A stretch of DNA of 64,000 bases from Parapedobacter sp. SGR-10. GTDB taxonomy: Bacteria; Bacteroidota; Bacteroidia; Sphingobacteriales; Sphingobacteriaceae. Shown in pieces: positions 1 to 7,594 of the stretch. Each line of letters begins with the position of its first letter. Positions within the stretch are counted from its first letter, which is position 1. The DNA lies in assembly GCF_011030405.1 (NCBI RefSeq), contig NZ_JAAJTJ010000010.1:1-64000 (forward strand), written 5' to 3'. The notes under the pieces were generated by a model. It made no database searches, was not told the DNA's origin, and worked only from the letters and a program-made list of their open reading frames with translations. The position numbers and the translations under genes were made by a program.

Positions 1-110
1 AATTTAACTCACAAAAATTCGTTTTGGCTCGCCTCGGTGCAAAATCGAAACTTATCGCTTCGATTTCCCCGCCTTCGGCAATACCCAAAACGTTAGCGGT
101 CATTGTGAAA
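1..110. repeat. Right part of an attC-like cassette boundary
   Basis: The segment CCCCGCCTTCGGCAATACCC followed by AAAACGTTAGCGG resembles the right arms of the attC-like palindromes at 1433-1585 and 2721-2891, which also run CCCGCCCGA, CGCAAAGCCC, AAAACGTT. The GTTAGCGG core lies at 92-99. The left arm lies mostly outside the window, so the pairing cannot be checked. Confidence 0.45.
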
Positions 111-154
111 AGACTACCATATAAATAGACAAAAACAACTTTAAAAATGGAAAT

Positions 155-508
155 ATGAAAAATTTCAAAGACACGGTAGAAGAATTTTATTCTTTAATTG
201 AAAATAACAAGTTCATTGAAGCGGTTGACAAATTTTACGACCAAAACATCATTTCAACAGACAACAGTAGTGAGCCAACAAAAGGAATAGAAAATTTTAG
301 AAAATCGGTTGAAAATTTTATTGCTAATTCAGAAGTTGAAAAACTCGAATTACTTTCGACAATTGTTGAAGAAAATTTATCGGTTGCTCATTGGCACTAC
401 ATCTTTACTAATAAAATGTTTGGGAAACTTGACTACAAACAAATATCGGTTCAGAGATGGAAGGAAGGTAAAATCATTCAGGAAAATCACTTTTATAACT
501 TAGGATAA
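155..508 (+). CDS. SnoaL/NTF2-like protein
   Basis: This 117-residue protein looks like a compact NTF2-fold (SnoaL-like) domain. It opens with a helix carrying alternating acidic and aromatic residues (VEEFYSLIENNKFIEAVDKFYD), then the strand and loop pattern of the family, with a C-terminal W-K-E-G-K-I-I-Q-E-N-H-F segment typical of SnoaL-like proteins. Such domains form a cone-shaped pocket used by isomerases, dehydratases and many proteins of unknown role, so the activity here is not known. There is no signal peptide, which suggests a cytoplasmic protein. Its TAA stop overlaps the ATG of the DUF6157 gene by one base, so the two are translationally coupled and travel as one cassette between the palindromes at 92 and 969. 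The fold assignment is by pattern only. Confidence 0.6.
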   Translation: MKNFKDTVEEFYSLIENNKFIEAVDKFYDQNIISTDNSSEPTKGIENFRKSVENFIANSEVEKLELLSTIVEENLSVAHWHYIFTNKMFGKLDYKQISVQRWKEGKIIQENHFYNLG

Positions 509-918
509 TGAAAGTTCATACCACAAATTATTTTGACACTTTTATTGAAGTGGCAGAAGACACCAAAGCAAAGAGCGGAATAAAGCCCCCTGCAAAAGAT
601 AGAAAGACTGTTGCAGAAATGCAGTACGAATTGATTGCTCAAAATCCGTACAAGTATACTTCTGACGATATACTGTTTCAGATATTTGCCGACCGAAACA
701 ATCTGACCAAAGCAGAATACAAACAAGCAAGAGAACGATTCTTTTCAAAGGGACAAGCTTGTTTACGAACATCGCCCTTGGCGAAAACCTATGGATTTGG
801 TATTCATAGTAACAGTGTTGGGAAAGTAGCCATTTTCGGAATGGAAACACGCGAATATCAAAAGCATATTGACGACCCGAAAACTAAGAAAATAAAGGCA
901 GTAAAATCAAGCAGATGA
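508..918 (+). CDS. DUF6157 family protein
   Basis: The 136-residue product begins M-K-V-H-T-T-N-Y-F-D-T-F-I-E-V-A-E-D, the characteristic opening of DUF6157 proteins, and keeps the family features Q-Y-E-L-I and Y-x-Y-T-S-D-D near residues 40-55, F-S-K-G-Q-A-C-L-R-x-S-P-L around residue 80, and G-F-G-I-H. The C-terminus is lysine-rich. The family is found as a small, usually single-domain soluble protein in many bacteria and has no known function. It starts inside the stop codon of the upstream SnoaL-like gene, so both form one two-gene cassette. The gene ends about 30 bp before the short hairpin at 949-983. There is no signal peptide or membrane segment. Confidence 0.75.
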   Translation: MKVHTTNYFDTFIEVAEDTKAKSGIKPPAKDRKTVAEMQYELIAQNPYKYTSDDILFQIFADRNNLTKAEYKQARERFFSKGQACLRTSPLAKTYGFGIHSNSVGKVAIFGMETREYQKHIDDPKTKKIKAVKSSR

Positions 919-948
919 ATTAAAATCAAATGAAATCCAAACTAAAAA

Positions 949-983
949 ACAACGAACGCCAAACCCTGGTTAGCGGTCGTTGT
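949..983. repeat. Short attC-like hairpin (cassette boundary)
   Basis: ACAACGAACGCC on the left pairs with GGTTAGCGGTCGTTGT on the right, giving an imperfect 35-bp stem-loop. It contains the GTTAGCGG core at 969-976, which is identical to that at 92-99. It separates the SnoaL-DUF6157 pair from the next gene. Confidence 0.6.
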
Positions 984-1018
984 AAAAGGAGACCGCCAAA
1001 AATTAAAAACCCGAACAA

Positions 1019-1399
1019 ATGGACAGCATAAGAGAAAGTATTATTCAAAATTACATAGACGGATATAACGAATTTGACATTGAAAAAATGGTTCGTGATT
1101 TAGATGATGAAATCGTTTTCCAAAATATTCAAAATAACGAAGTGAATATAACACTAAACGGAATAAACGCTTTCAAACAACAAGCCGAACAGGCAAAATC
1201 TTACTTTGAAAACAGACACCAAAAAGTAACCTCCACGAAGCACATTGATGACAAAACGGTAATTGAAATTGAGTATTCAGCTGTTTTAGGAATGGACTTT
1301 CCGAATGGGCTGAAAAAAGGACAACGACTTGAATTAAAAGGGAAATCCATTTTTGTATTTAAGGGTAACAAAATTTCTGAACTTACAGATATATCATAG
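1019..1399 (+). CDS. Nuclear transport factor 2-like (SnoaL-like) protein
   Basis: The 126-residue product has the order of elements seen in small SnoaL/NTF2-like proteins: an N-terminal helix with Y-x-D-G-Y-N-x-F-D-I-E-K-M, a D-D-E-I-V-F-Q-N strand, a helix starting G-I-N-A-F-K-Q-Q-A-E-Q-A, and late beta strands ending in G-K-S-I-F-V-F-K-G-N-K-I-S-E-L-T-D. The family includes isomerases and many small-ligand binding proteins, so no substrate can be named. The gene stands alone between two palindromes, at 969 and 1433, whose arms are complementary to each other; it is therefore the cleanest single-gene cassette of the array. There is no signal peptide. The start at 1019 is the first in-frame ATG after the palindrome. 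Confidence 0.65.
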   Translation: MDSIRESIIQNYIDGYNEFDIEKMVRDLDDEIVFQNIQNNEVNITLNGINAFKQQAEQAKSYFENRHQKVTSTKHIDDKTVIEIEYSAVLGMDFPNGLKKGQRLELKGKSIFVFKGNKISELTDIS

Positions 1400-1432
1400 T
1401 AAGAACGAACTTATGAACAATTAAAAATTAAA

Positions 1433-1585
1433 ACAACGAACCGCTAACAAGGGTTTGGTGTCAGGCGGGGTGACGTGCAAACTTGGAGCTTTGTGCTTCT
1501 ATTCAAGCTCAGTGCAGGTTGATAGTTTTGTGCTCCGAAACCCGCCCGAACGCAAAGCCCGAAAACGTTGGGCGTCAGCATAAGC
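1433..1585. repeat. attC-like imperfect palindrome (cassette boundary)
   Basis: The left arm carries CCGCTAAC, AAGGGTTTGG and CAGGCGGGG. The right arm, from about 1540, carries CCCGCCCGAACG, CAAAGCCC and GTTGGGCG at 1567-1574. The arms pair imperfectly around a loop of roughly 70 bp. ACAACGAACCGCTAAC at 1433-1448 is the reverse complement, apart from one inserted base, of GTTAGCGGTCGTTGT at 969-983, which is the relation expected between the end and the start of one integron cassette. GTTGGGC is a perfect GTTRRRY core. Confidence 0.65.
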
Positions 1586-1623
1586 GAACACCCACAGACA
1601 AATAATCTAATAAAACTAACGAT

Positions 1624-2205
1624 ATGAAGACATCACTTTTGACATTGATTCTTTCGTTAACGATAATGTTAACATTTGCTCAAACCTCTGAGCATCTAAC
1701 TTTCAAAGGAGTTCCTATTGACGGAACACTTGACGAATATGTTTCTAAAATGAAGCAGAGTGGTTTTAAACATATAGGAACAGAAAACAAAACTGCGATC
1801 TTAAACGGTGATTTTGCGGGCTATAAAGGTTGTTATGTAGGCGTTTCAACATTGACCCAAAAAGACTTAGTTCATAAGATATCTGTAATTTTCCCAGAAC
1901 GCGAGACTTGGTCAACTCTTTCAGGCAATTATTTTGACCTAAAAGCAATGCTGGGTGAAAAATATGGAGAACCGAAAGAGGTTGTGGAAAAATTTGACAG
2001 TTATCCAGAACCAAGAGATGACGAAACGAAAATGTACAGAGTTAAATTTGACAACTGTAAATATTACTCTATTTGGGAAACAGATAATGGTAAAATTCAA
2101 TTATCAATAGACCACGATGGTGTAACAAGATGTTTTGTAAGATTATCGTATTTTGACAAAATCAATGGGCAAATAATTAAAGCGAAAGCAATAGACGACT
2201 TGTAA
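1624..2205 (+). CDS. Secreted hypothetical protein
   Basis: I do not recognise a family. The 193-residue product has a clear Sec signal peptide: M-K-T-S, then a hydrophobic core up to about residue 19 ending T-F-A-Q. The mature part opens with a segment of the type F-K-G-V-P-I-D-G-T-L-D-E-Y-V-S-K-M-K-Q-S-G-F (residues 26-48), often found in small periplasmic Bacteroidota proteins, followed by alternating beta-strand-like stretches and a charged middle (E-P-K-E-V-V-E-K-F-D-S-Y-P). Three cysteines are present in the mature part. It is the first gene of the third cassette and lies one base before the start of the small membrane protein at 2207, so the two may be co-transcribed. A periplasmic role is inferred only from the signal peptide. 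Confidence 0.7.
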   Translation: MKTSLLTLILSLTIMLTFAQTSEHLTFKGVPIDGTLDEYVSKMKQSGFKHIGTENKTAILNGDFAGYKGCYVGVSTLTQKDLVHKISVIFPERETWSTLSGNYFDLKAMLGEKYGEPKEVVEKFDSYPEPRDDETKMYRVKFDNCKYYSIWETDNGKIQLSIDHDGVTRCFVRLSYFDKINGQIIKAKAIDDL

Positions 2206-2206
2206 A

Positions 2207-2401
2207 ATGGACAATTCTGGACTTTCGGTATTAATAATTTTGGCAATAATTGGTTTCCTTTGGTTCTTGCCGATTTTAGTTATCATCAGTTCCCGTAAAA
2301 CAACAGGGAGCGAAAAATTAGCGTGGGTATTGGCTGTGATTTTCATCTCTTGGTTTGCTTGGATTTTTTACTTACTCCTCGCCCCGCTTAAAAAGAAATG
2401 A
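2207..2401 (+). CDS. Small membrane protein, PLDc_N-like
   Basis: This 64-residue product has two predicted transmembrane segments, at about residues 5-26 and 38-58. They are separated by a short polar loop with S-S-R-K-T-T-G-S-E-K-L-A-W, and the C-terminus is basic (L-K-K-K). The two-helix layout with W-x-L-A-V and F-x-W-I-F-Y-L-L-L-A-P-L resembles the PLDc_N (phospholipase D-nuclease N-terminal) membrane domain, which is common in Bacteroidota as a stand-alone protein of unknown role. It lies one base after the secreted protein gene and overlaps the HNH gene by four bases. No further function can be supported. Confidence 0.6.
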   Translation: MDNSGLSVLIILAIIGFLWFLPILVIISSRKTTGSEKLAWVLAVIFISWFAWIFYLLLAPLKKK

Positions 2402-2703
2402 TAAGTATGGAAGTTTTACTAATAATTGTTGCTGGAATAGCTATTTACATATTCAAACAGTGGCAATTTGATGTAAAACGTAAACGCAGAAGGGACTATT
2501 ATAGAAATGTATATCTAAAATCAGACGACTGGAAACGTAAACGCTACGTAGTGCTTAAACGAGATAACTGGCGTTGCGTTTATTGTGGAGCACGTGCGAC
2601 TCAAGTTCACCATAAGAGATACGCAAAAAAGAATATCGGAAAGGAACCAATATAGTGGCTCGTTTCGACTTGCAAATCTTGCCACGATGCAAAACACCGT
2701 TGA
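2398..2703 (+). pseudogene. HNH endonuclease interrupted by an in-frame TAG
   Basis: The first 85 codons encode a short N-terminal membrane segment, then the core Y-L-K-S-D-D-W-K-R-K-R-Y-V-V-L-K-R-D-N-W-R-C-V-Y-C-G, and V-H-H-K-R-Y, the first half of an HNH nuclease with the first zinc-binding C-x2-C pair. At 2653-2655 there is a TAG. Reading on in the same frame gives W-L-V-S-T-C-K-S-C-H-D-A-K-H-R and then TGA at 2701-2703, exactly the second C-x2-C-H half of the motif. The gene is therefore a nuclease gene split by one nonsense codon (probably from GAG) rather than a naturally short protein. Suppression of the stop is possible but nothing in the sequence suggests it. It is the last gene of the third cassette. 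Confidence 0.75.
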
Positions 2704-2720
2704 CTGACCAGTGGACGAAG

Positions 2721-2892
2721 AATGCGGAACGCCCAACACCGGCTATACGGCAGGCGGGCGAAAGTGCCAAACCGAAAGTTATGGTTTTTTAGCTATCTTT
2801 AATGCTCGGCTGAAAGGTTTGTGCTTCTAACCCCGCCCGACCGCAAAGCCCCAAAACGTTGTAGGAAACCCCTACGGGCTTTCCTACAACGT
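2721..2892. repeat. attC-like palindrome with a strong terminal hairpin
   Basis: GCCCAAC at 2731-2737, preceded by AATGCGGAAC, is the reverse complement of the GTTGGGCG core that opens this cassette at 1567. The right arm repeats CCCGCCCGA, CGCAAAGCCC and AAAACGTTG of the 1433-1585 copy, and both loops contain TTTGTGCTTCT. Immediately after it, 2856-2892 is a perfect inverted repeat with arms ACGTTGTAGGAAA and TTTCCTACAACGT around an 11-base loop. This could be a cassette of almost no length or a transcription terminator without a U-run. Confidence 0.6.
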
Positions 2893-2941
2893 CGAGGCGA
2901 TAAAGCCAAAACGCACTAAAACGACAAAAATTAAAGAAGAT

Positions 2942-3872
2942 ATGTTTTCATTTTTTTCTAAAATAGACAGACAAGGTAAATGTTCCAGAATGGGCTTCGT
3001 TTTTTGACGAAAAGGAATATTCTTTATTCATAAACGAGATTGACAAATATTTCAAAAACTTAAACATTCAATATGAAATTGGCGATGGACAAATTCACGT
3101 TAATGAAAATGAGTTTGGATTTGGCAACTTGGGACTTATGAATGTTGCACAATTTTGTAAGCAAGAAGACAAAAAATATTACAAAGAAATTATTACCGAA
3201 CACTTTAACTCTATGATTAGAGCAAACAAGTTTGACAAGGAATTTGAAAAAATTGCTGACAACTTTGAAGAAGTCAAAAAATATATTGGAATAAGATTAT
3301 ACGATAATGACTATGTTGCTCACATAGGAAAGGAACTTACTATTGGAAAAGACTTTGCAGGCGACATTTATTCAATGGTTGTGTTTGACTTTCCTGACAG
3401 TGTATTAAGTATTAAACCCGAACAAACAATAGCTTGGAATAAAACAATAGACGAACTTTTTGAAATTGGAATTTCAAATATTAAATCCAAATATCCTTTG
3501 ACAGTTACGAAAGAAGCCTTTGGAGAATTTAGTATTTGGTTTGTTCAAGGAGAACACTTTTTTACACCAAACATTGTTTTTGATATTGAAAACAGAAAAG
3601 AGCTTATTGGAAGTAAAGGTTCGTTAGTTGGACTTCCTCACAGACATTCAGCTATAATTTATCCAATTGAAAACTTAGAAGTTGTGAAAGCCATAAATGG
3701 ACTTATTCCCACAATTTATGGGATGAACCAAGAAGGACCAGGTTCATTGAGCAATAACTTATTTTGGTATAAAGACAAAACATTTACGCAATTACCATAC
3801 AAAATAGACGAAGGGAAATTACAATTTTTTCCACCCAACAACTTCGTAGAACTATTAAACGAACTGAAATAG
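2942..3872 (+). pseudogene. Frameshifted hypothetical gene
   Basis: The uninterrupted reading frame of about 247 codons has only an internal TTG (3129) or ATG (3138) to start from, yet the same frame stays open with good coding character back to 2967 (V-N-V-P-E-W-A-S-F-F-D-E-K-E-Y-S-L-F-I-N-E-I-D-K-Y-F). A proper ATG lies at 2942 in another frame, giving M-F-S-F-F-S-K-I-D-R-Q. Removing one G from the GG at 2975-2976 joins the two into a protein of about 309 residues, so I read this as a one-base insertion, either real or a sequencing error. I do not recognise the family. The protein has no signal peptide; late features are G-L-P-H-R-H-S-A-I-I-Y-P and G-P-G-S-L-S-N-N-L-F-W-Y-K-D. Confidence 0.65.
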
Positions 3873-3883
3873 AATAACAATTT

Positions 3884-3960
3884 TACTGCGGCTAACAGGG
3901 TTCTGCAAAATGGCGGGGTAACGTCTAAATTGAAAGTTTGTGTTTCGTATGCCGCAAAAG
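3884..3960. repeat. Left arm of a degenerate attC-like site
   Basis: GCGGCTAACAGGGTTCTGC followed by TGGCGGGGTAACGTCTAAAT and a TTTGTG stretch closely matches the left half of the 1433-1585 copy (CCGCTAAC, AAGGGTTTGG, GGCGGGGTGACGTGCAAACT, TTTGTG). The right half is missing; the sequence passes straight into a terminator. Confidence 0.5.
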
Positions 3961-3981
3961 CCAATAAAATTGGCTTTTTTT
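3955..3981 (+). terminator. Rho-independent terminator
   Basis: AAAGCCAAT and ATTGGCTTT form a stem around a three-base loop and are followed by a run of seven T. It closes the forward-facing gene ending at 3872. Confidence 0.75.
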
Positions 3982-4041
3982 CATAATTTAGCAAATAGAA
4001 AGGCGATTTTAGGACGATACTTCTAAAACAAGAAATTCATT

Positions 4042-4417
4042 ATGACGGGTTTGACATATAGAAATGCAAACACATCAGACTTGAAAAGAATAGTTGACAT
4101 TTACAACTCTACTATTTCTTCAAGAATGGTTACGGCCGACACTGAACCTGTTTCAGTCGAAAGCAGACAAAAGTGGTTTGACGAACATAACACGACCAAC
4201 CGACCTCTTTGGGTTATTGAAAATAATACTAACCAGATCATCGGTTGGATAAGTTTTCAATCATTTTACGGACGACCGGCCTATGATGCTACTGTTGAAA
4301 TAAGCATTTACTTGGACGAAACGCAAAGAGGAAAAGGATTGGGCAACACTTCCAAATATCGCATTACTTGACGGACAAGAACGAGGATTAAAAATGTTAG
4401 GAAAACGAATTGCTTGA
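4042..4417 (+). pseudogene. GNAT acetyltransferase with an internal deletion
   Basis: The frame from 4042 encodes a GNAT N-acetyltransferase of the phosphinothricin-acetyltransferase-like type: Y-R-N-A-N-T-S-D-L at the N-terminus, [16 protein letters not shown] and [17 protein letters not shown], the acetyl-CoA pyrophosphate-binding loop R-G-K-G-L-G near residue 100. Right after this loop the frame drifts and ends at 4371. In another frame, [20 protein letters not shown] ends at 4417 and is the usual C-terminus of the family. About 40 residues between the two parts are gone, so an internal deletion with a frame change has removed most of the C-terminal half. The full-length family is about 165 residues. 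Confidence 0.75.
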
Positions 4418-4428
4418 TAAAAAACTGC

Positions 4429-4460
4429 CACTAACAAAGGTAACCGTTGCACAACTCCGA
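4429..4460. repeat. Remnant of an attC-like left arm
   Basis: CACTAAC at 4429-4435 followed by AAAGGTAACCGTTGCACAA looks like a further decayed left arm of the cassette-boundary family. No right arm is visible. From here to about 4580 I see no gene. Confidence 0.35.
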
Positions 4461-4581
4461 TTTTTAGAGAATTTTCAAAATATCTGACCTCGTTTAAGCC
4501 TTTTTAAGCGAGGCCTGTTATTTTATGTGATTTGCTAATCTATATTTGACAAGCTTATATCCAATTATTTGAAGGCTGTAA

Positions 4582-4761
4582 GCTGCATTTTCAAGCAACA
4601 AACGCAGACCTTTCATTGCGGTGTTTCACAACAACCACGACAAAGTAAGATTTAGTGCGAGCGACGGACGACATGAATTGTTTTATCCCTATCCGAAAGA
4701 TGGAAAGAAGATCGTACTTTACTTCTCAGACTATCAGCGATACGGAAAATTTGGGAGTTAG
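4582..4761 (+). pseudogene. C-terminal gene fragment without a start codon
   Basis: After a TAA at 4579 a forward frame encodes a plausible protein end (A-V-F-H-N-N-H-D-K-V-R-F-S-A-S-D-G-R-H-E-L-F-Y-P-Y-P, then K-I-V-L-Y-F-S-D-Y-Q-R-Y-G-K-F-G-S) and stops at 4761. There is no ATG at its beginning and the sequence before it holds no matching upstream half, so it looks like the truncated 3' end of a lost gene. I do not recognise the family. It lies at the junction between the cassette region and the leftward sugar operon, close to the 3' end of the epimerase gene. Confidence 0.35.
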
Positions 4762-4809
4762 AACAAAAAAAACATTAGGCCAACTCCCTTATTTCGTCTA
4801 CAGCACATT

Positions 4810-6015
4810 TCACACAGAAGCAGCTGTTCGACCTATGATTTTATGGAGCAATTGAATGTTCAGCATTAAATGTCGGGGAGTATGGTAATTCTCTATACGA
4901 ATACCTTCTTTTTGGAAGGTCATTTTTCTGTCCCCCCCAATATTCCACAATCGATAGCCATATTTTTTGAGCGGATAGGTATCGATCACATGCTTATAAG
5001 CTCTGTCAAACCATCGGTAAGCCCATTCGTCTCCCGTATGCTCGATGATAATCATTAAGCCTATCAAAACTTCCTGCTGTGCCCATAGGACTTTTTCCAA
5101 CAACCATTTATACGCATTTACATTTTCCAGACCGTGGAAAACACCTCCATACACATCATCCCAAGCGACTTCCACATGACGTTTGAACAAATTGCAGGAC
5201 TTCTGATACAATTCCTGGTCTTCTCGTCTGATAGCCTCGTCCATAATCATCCACAAGCACTCTATAGCATGGCCTATATAGACAAACTGATCCAAACCAT
5301 CCTTCGGAAGAGTGAGATCTTTTTCCAAAAATTCGACCATCAAACCAAACTCCGGGTTGAGGTGATGGTTGAGCAATGCATCCAAGCACCTGTCGGCCAA
5401 AGCTTTTATATCCGCATCCTCCCTATGTCGGAGTATGCTTTTCGAAAGGCTCAACAAAATCATCCAATGGCCCAAAACCCGAGGTTTTCTTATCGTAGCA
5501 ACATCCGGCCTGTAATCAAAATCATACAGATAATCTCCGCCATCATATAATTCTACACAGTTAAAAATAATATCCTTTGCTTGCTGCATATAAGAGTCCT
5601 CTCCCGATGCGATGCTATATTCGATCAACCCTTCGGCGACAAACAGGTTGCCATAAATATCGGGATTACGCTCTTTCAGGTCATTTCCAAAACGGTCGTA
5701 TGCCCATGGCCACAAGGTATCTTCTGTTTTAGCTTTAAAAAGCAAATCGATTGTTTTTTTTGCTATTTCTAAATATCGGGGGTCTTTTTCGAAATTATTG
5801 TACAGATAAGAATAGACCCAAACTCCGCGGCCATCAAACCATGTACGCTTATTTGCCGTAATATTATTGCCCGAACGGTCGGTATTCCACTTAAATCCAC
5901 CATATTCAAAATCTATGATGTATTCGTCCATAAACGGTAAAAAGTCATCAAATAAATTTTCCTGATACTGTTTCAACAGTTCATGAGGTGAGACACCTGC
6001 TATTGTTTTGTTCAT
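4810..6015 (-). CDS. AGE family N-acylglucosamine 2-epimerase-like enzyme
   Basis: The 401-residue product has the length and helical repeat character of the AGE (N-acylglucosamine 2-epimerase / cellobiose 2-epimerase) family, which folds as an (alpha/alpha)6 barrel. Visible family marks are W-F-D-G-R-G-V-W-V-Y-S near residue 60, E-R-N-P-D-I-Y-G-N-L-F-V-A-E-G near 115, G-H-A-I-E-C-L-W near 249 and E-N-Y-H-T-P-R-H-L-M near 380; the last two carry the histidines that act in epimerisation in characterised members. The enzyme interconverts 2-epimers of free sugars such as GlcNAc and ManNAc, but the substrate here cannot be told. There is no signal peptide, so it is cytoplasmic. It is the last gene of the operon with the symporter and the Gfo/Idh gene, 97 bp after the symporter, with an inverted repeat in the gap. 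Confidence 0.85.
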   Translation of the reverse strand: MNKTIAGVSPHELLKQYQENLFDDFLPFMDEYIIDFEYGGFKWNTDRSGNNITANKRTWFDGRGVWVYSYLYNNFEKDPRYLEIAKKTIDLLFKAKTEDTLWPWAYDRFGNDLKERNPDIYGNLFVAEGLIEYSIASGEDSYMQQAKDIIFNCVELYDGGDYLYDFDYRPDVATIRKPRVLGHWMILLSLSKSILRHREDADIKALADRCLDALLNHHLNPEFGLMVEFLEKDLTLPKDGLDQFVYIGHAIECLWMIMDEAIRREDQELYQKSCNLFKRHVEVAWDDVYGGVFHGLENVNAYKWLLEKVLWAQQEVLIGLMIIIEHTGDEWAYRWFDRAYKHVIDTYPLKKYGYRLWNIGGDRKMTFQKEGIRIENYHTPRHLMLNIQLLHKIIGRTAASV

Positions 6016-6043
6016 AGTATATACCCTTTGTTTAGAACGGCGG

Positions 6044-6083
6044 CCTGTTTGCTTTGGTCATCACATAGCCCTCGGCAAACAGG
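6044..6083. repeat. Inverted repeat between symporter and epimerase genes
   Basis: CCTGTTTGC at 6044-6052 and GCAAACAGG at 6075-6083 form a perfect 9-bp stem with a 22-base loop in the intergenic gap of the operon. It has no T-run, so it may be an mRNA processing or stability element rather than a terminator. Confidence 0.5.
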
Positions 6084-6112
6084 TCTCTCACGTGTATTTT
6101 TAGTTTTATTCT

Positions 6113-7582
6113 TTACTCATCCTCATTCAGTGCTTTCAGCATATTTTCAGCCTCGGGTTTTACATTCCTAAAAATCAAGCCCCATCCGACGTAAATGATC
6201 ATAGAGACGATGATAGGCAAGGACACATCCACAGCCAGACTGACTGTGGCAAAGCTTTTCAGTAATATAAACGTCAATAGACCTCCAAAAATCGAAAGCA
6301 ACGCCGCTTTACTATCACTATATTTGAATGCAGGCAAAAGACCTAATATCATCGGAACCGCTGTAGGACCTACCAAAGCTGCAAACCAAGAAATAATCAA
6401 GCCGAATACCCCGCCGAAATGCTTCGATTGGAAAGCAATAATAATAGTGACCAATACAAATGCAAAAGTGGTTATCCTTGCGATAAGCAACATCTTCTTG
6501 TCATTGAATAAGCTCATTTTTTTATACAGAATAGGTAGTATATCCCGTGTGATAACAGCAGATATCGTATTTGCATCTGCCGCCGTCATGGCAAGTGTGT
6601 TGCCAAACATGGATGCCAAAAGCAACCCCACCAGGCCATGGGGCAAAAACTCCATCGCTATCAAGGCATAAGACTGGGTTGGATCGGCCAGGTCTTTCAA
6701 GAAAATAGGAGCCGCAAACATCGGAAAAAAGAGTACCAATGGCCATATAAGGTACATCAGCATAGATAGGGTTGCCGCTTTTTTTGCTTCCGATCCCGAA
6801 GGAGAAGATATAAACCTAGTCGCAAGGTGCCAAGTTCCACCACTATAACTAAAGAAAGCAATGACCATATAGGCTATGGCAAATCCGAGTGTATAAGGAG
6901 AATTAAAAGGTTGTGCATGCGATTCGGGCAATCTATCCCACATCGTAAAAATCCCCGAGACACCGTCCCCCAACTTTAGAAGCACCATGACCAGCAAGGT
7001 AATACCCGCCACAAACTGGATGATAAAAGAAGCCAGATCGTTGATGACATCCGCCCACAAACCTCCTATAGTAATATAGATCATACTTACCGTACCTGCC
7101 AATAGAATACCATGCGTAAACGAGAGTCCAGTAAACGCATTCAGAAGTATGCCTATAGCTGCCCATTTTGCACCAACATCAAAAATTTTGATAATGACCC
7201 CACTCCAGGCCATTACCTGCTGGGTAGGCAGGTTATACCTAAGTGCCAGATACTCGGTGGGTGATTGGATCTTCAGTTTGGACCTCAACCTGGCCCACCT
7301 CGGCGCAATGATAAAGGTCGTACCTACCATCGCAATCGAAATACTCAGTGCCCACCATATATAAAGTGTAAAACCGTGGGTATACGCAATGGCTGCATAA
7401 GCAACAAACACCGCTCCGCTATATCCGGAGACATGGTGCGAAATACCCGAAAGCCACCAAGGGAGCTTCCCGCCTGCTGTATAAAAATCTGCAGATGATT
7501 TGATTCGCATATATCCCCAGACGCCCATCGAAAGCAATACAAAGAAATAAGCAAACAGAATAATATAGTCTATTTGTGCCAT
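6113..7582 (-). CDS. Sodium:solute symporter (SSS family)
   Basis: The 489-residue product is a polytopic membrane protein with about 13 hydrophobic segments across its whole length, the number usual for the SSS family. It begins with a first helix after M-A-Q-I-D-Y and carries the family stretch F-Y-T-A-G-G-K-L-P-W-W-L-S-G-I-S and G-Y-S-G-A-V-F-V-A-Y-A-A-I-A near residues 35-65, which contributes to sodium and substrate binding in relatives. Members import sugars, sialic acids, amino acids and similar solutes with sodium. Its place between a Gfo/Idh dehydrogenase (12 bp upstream) and an AGE epimerase suggests uptake of a sugar or sugar acid released outside or in the periplasm. Substrate is inference from context only. 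Confidence 0.87.
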   Translation of the reverse strand: MAQIDYIILFAYFFVLLSMGVWGYMRIKSSADFYTAGGKLPWWLSGISHHVSGYSGAVFVAYAAIAYTHGFTLYIWWALSISIAMVGTTFIIAPRWARLRSKLKIQSPTEYLALRYNLPTQQVMAWSGVIIKIFDVGAKWAAIGILLNAFTGLSFTHGILLAGTVSMIYITIGGLWADVINDLASFIIQFVAGITLLVMVLLKLGDGVSGIFTMWDRLPESHAQPFNSPYTLGFAIAYMVIAFFSYSGGTWHLATRFISSPSGSEAKKAATLSMLMYLIWPLVLFFPMFAAPIFLKDLADPTQSYALIAMEFLPHGLVGLLLASMFGNTLAMTAADANTISAVITRDILPILYKKMSLFNDKKMLLIARITTFAFVLVTIIIAFQSKHFGGVFGLIISWFAALVGPTAVPMILGLLPAFKYSDSKAALLSIFGGLLTFILLKSFATVSLAVDVSLPIIVSMIIYVGWGLIFRNVKPEAENMLKALNEDE

Positions 7583-7594
7583 ATTAAGATATAT

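Noticed and set aside
4655..4855. Forward reading frame of 66 codons
   Set aside because: It is out of frame with the better coding remnant at 4582-4761 and overlaps the 3' end of the epimerase gene.
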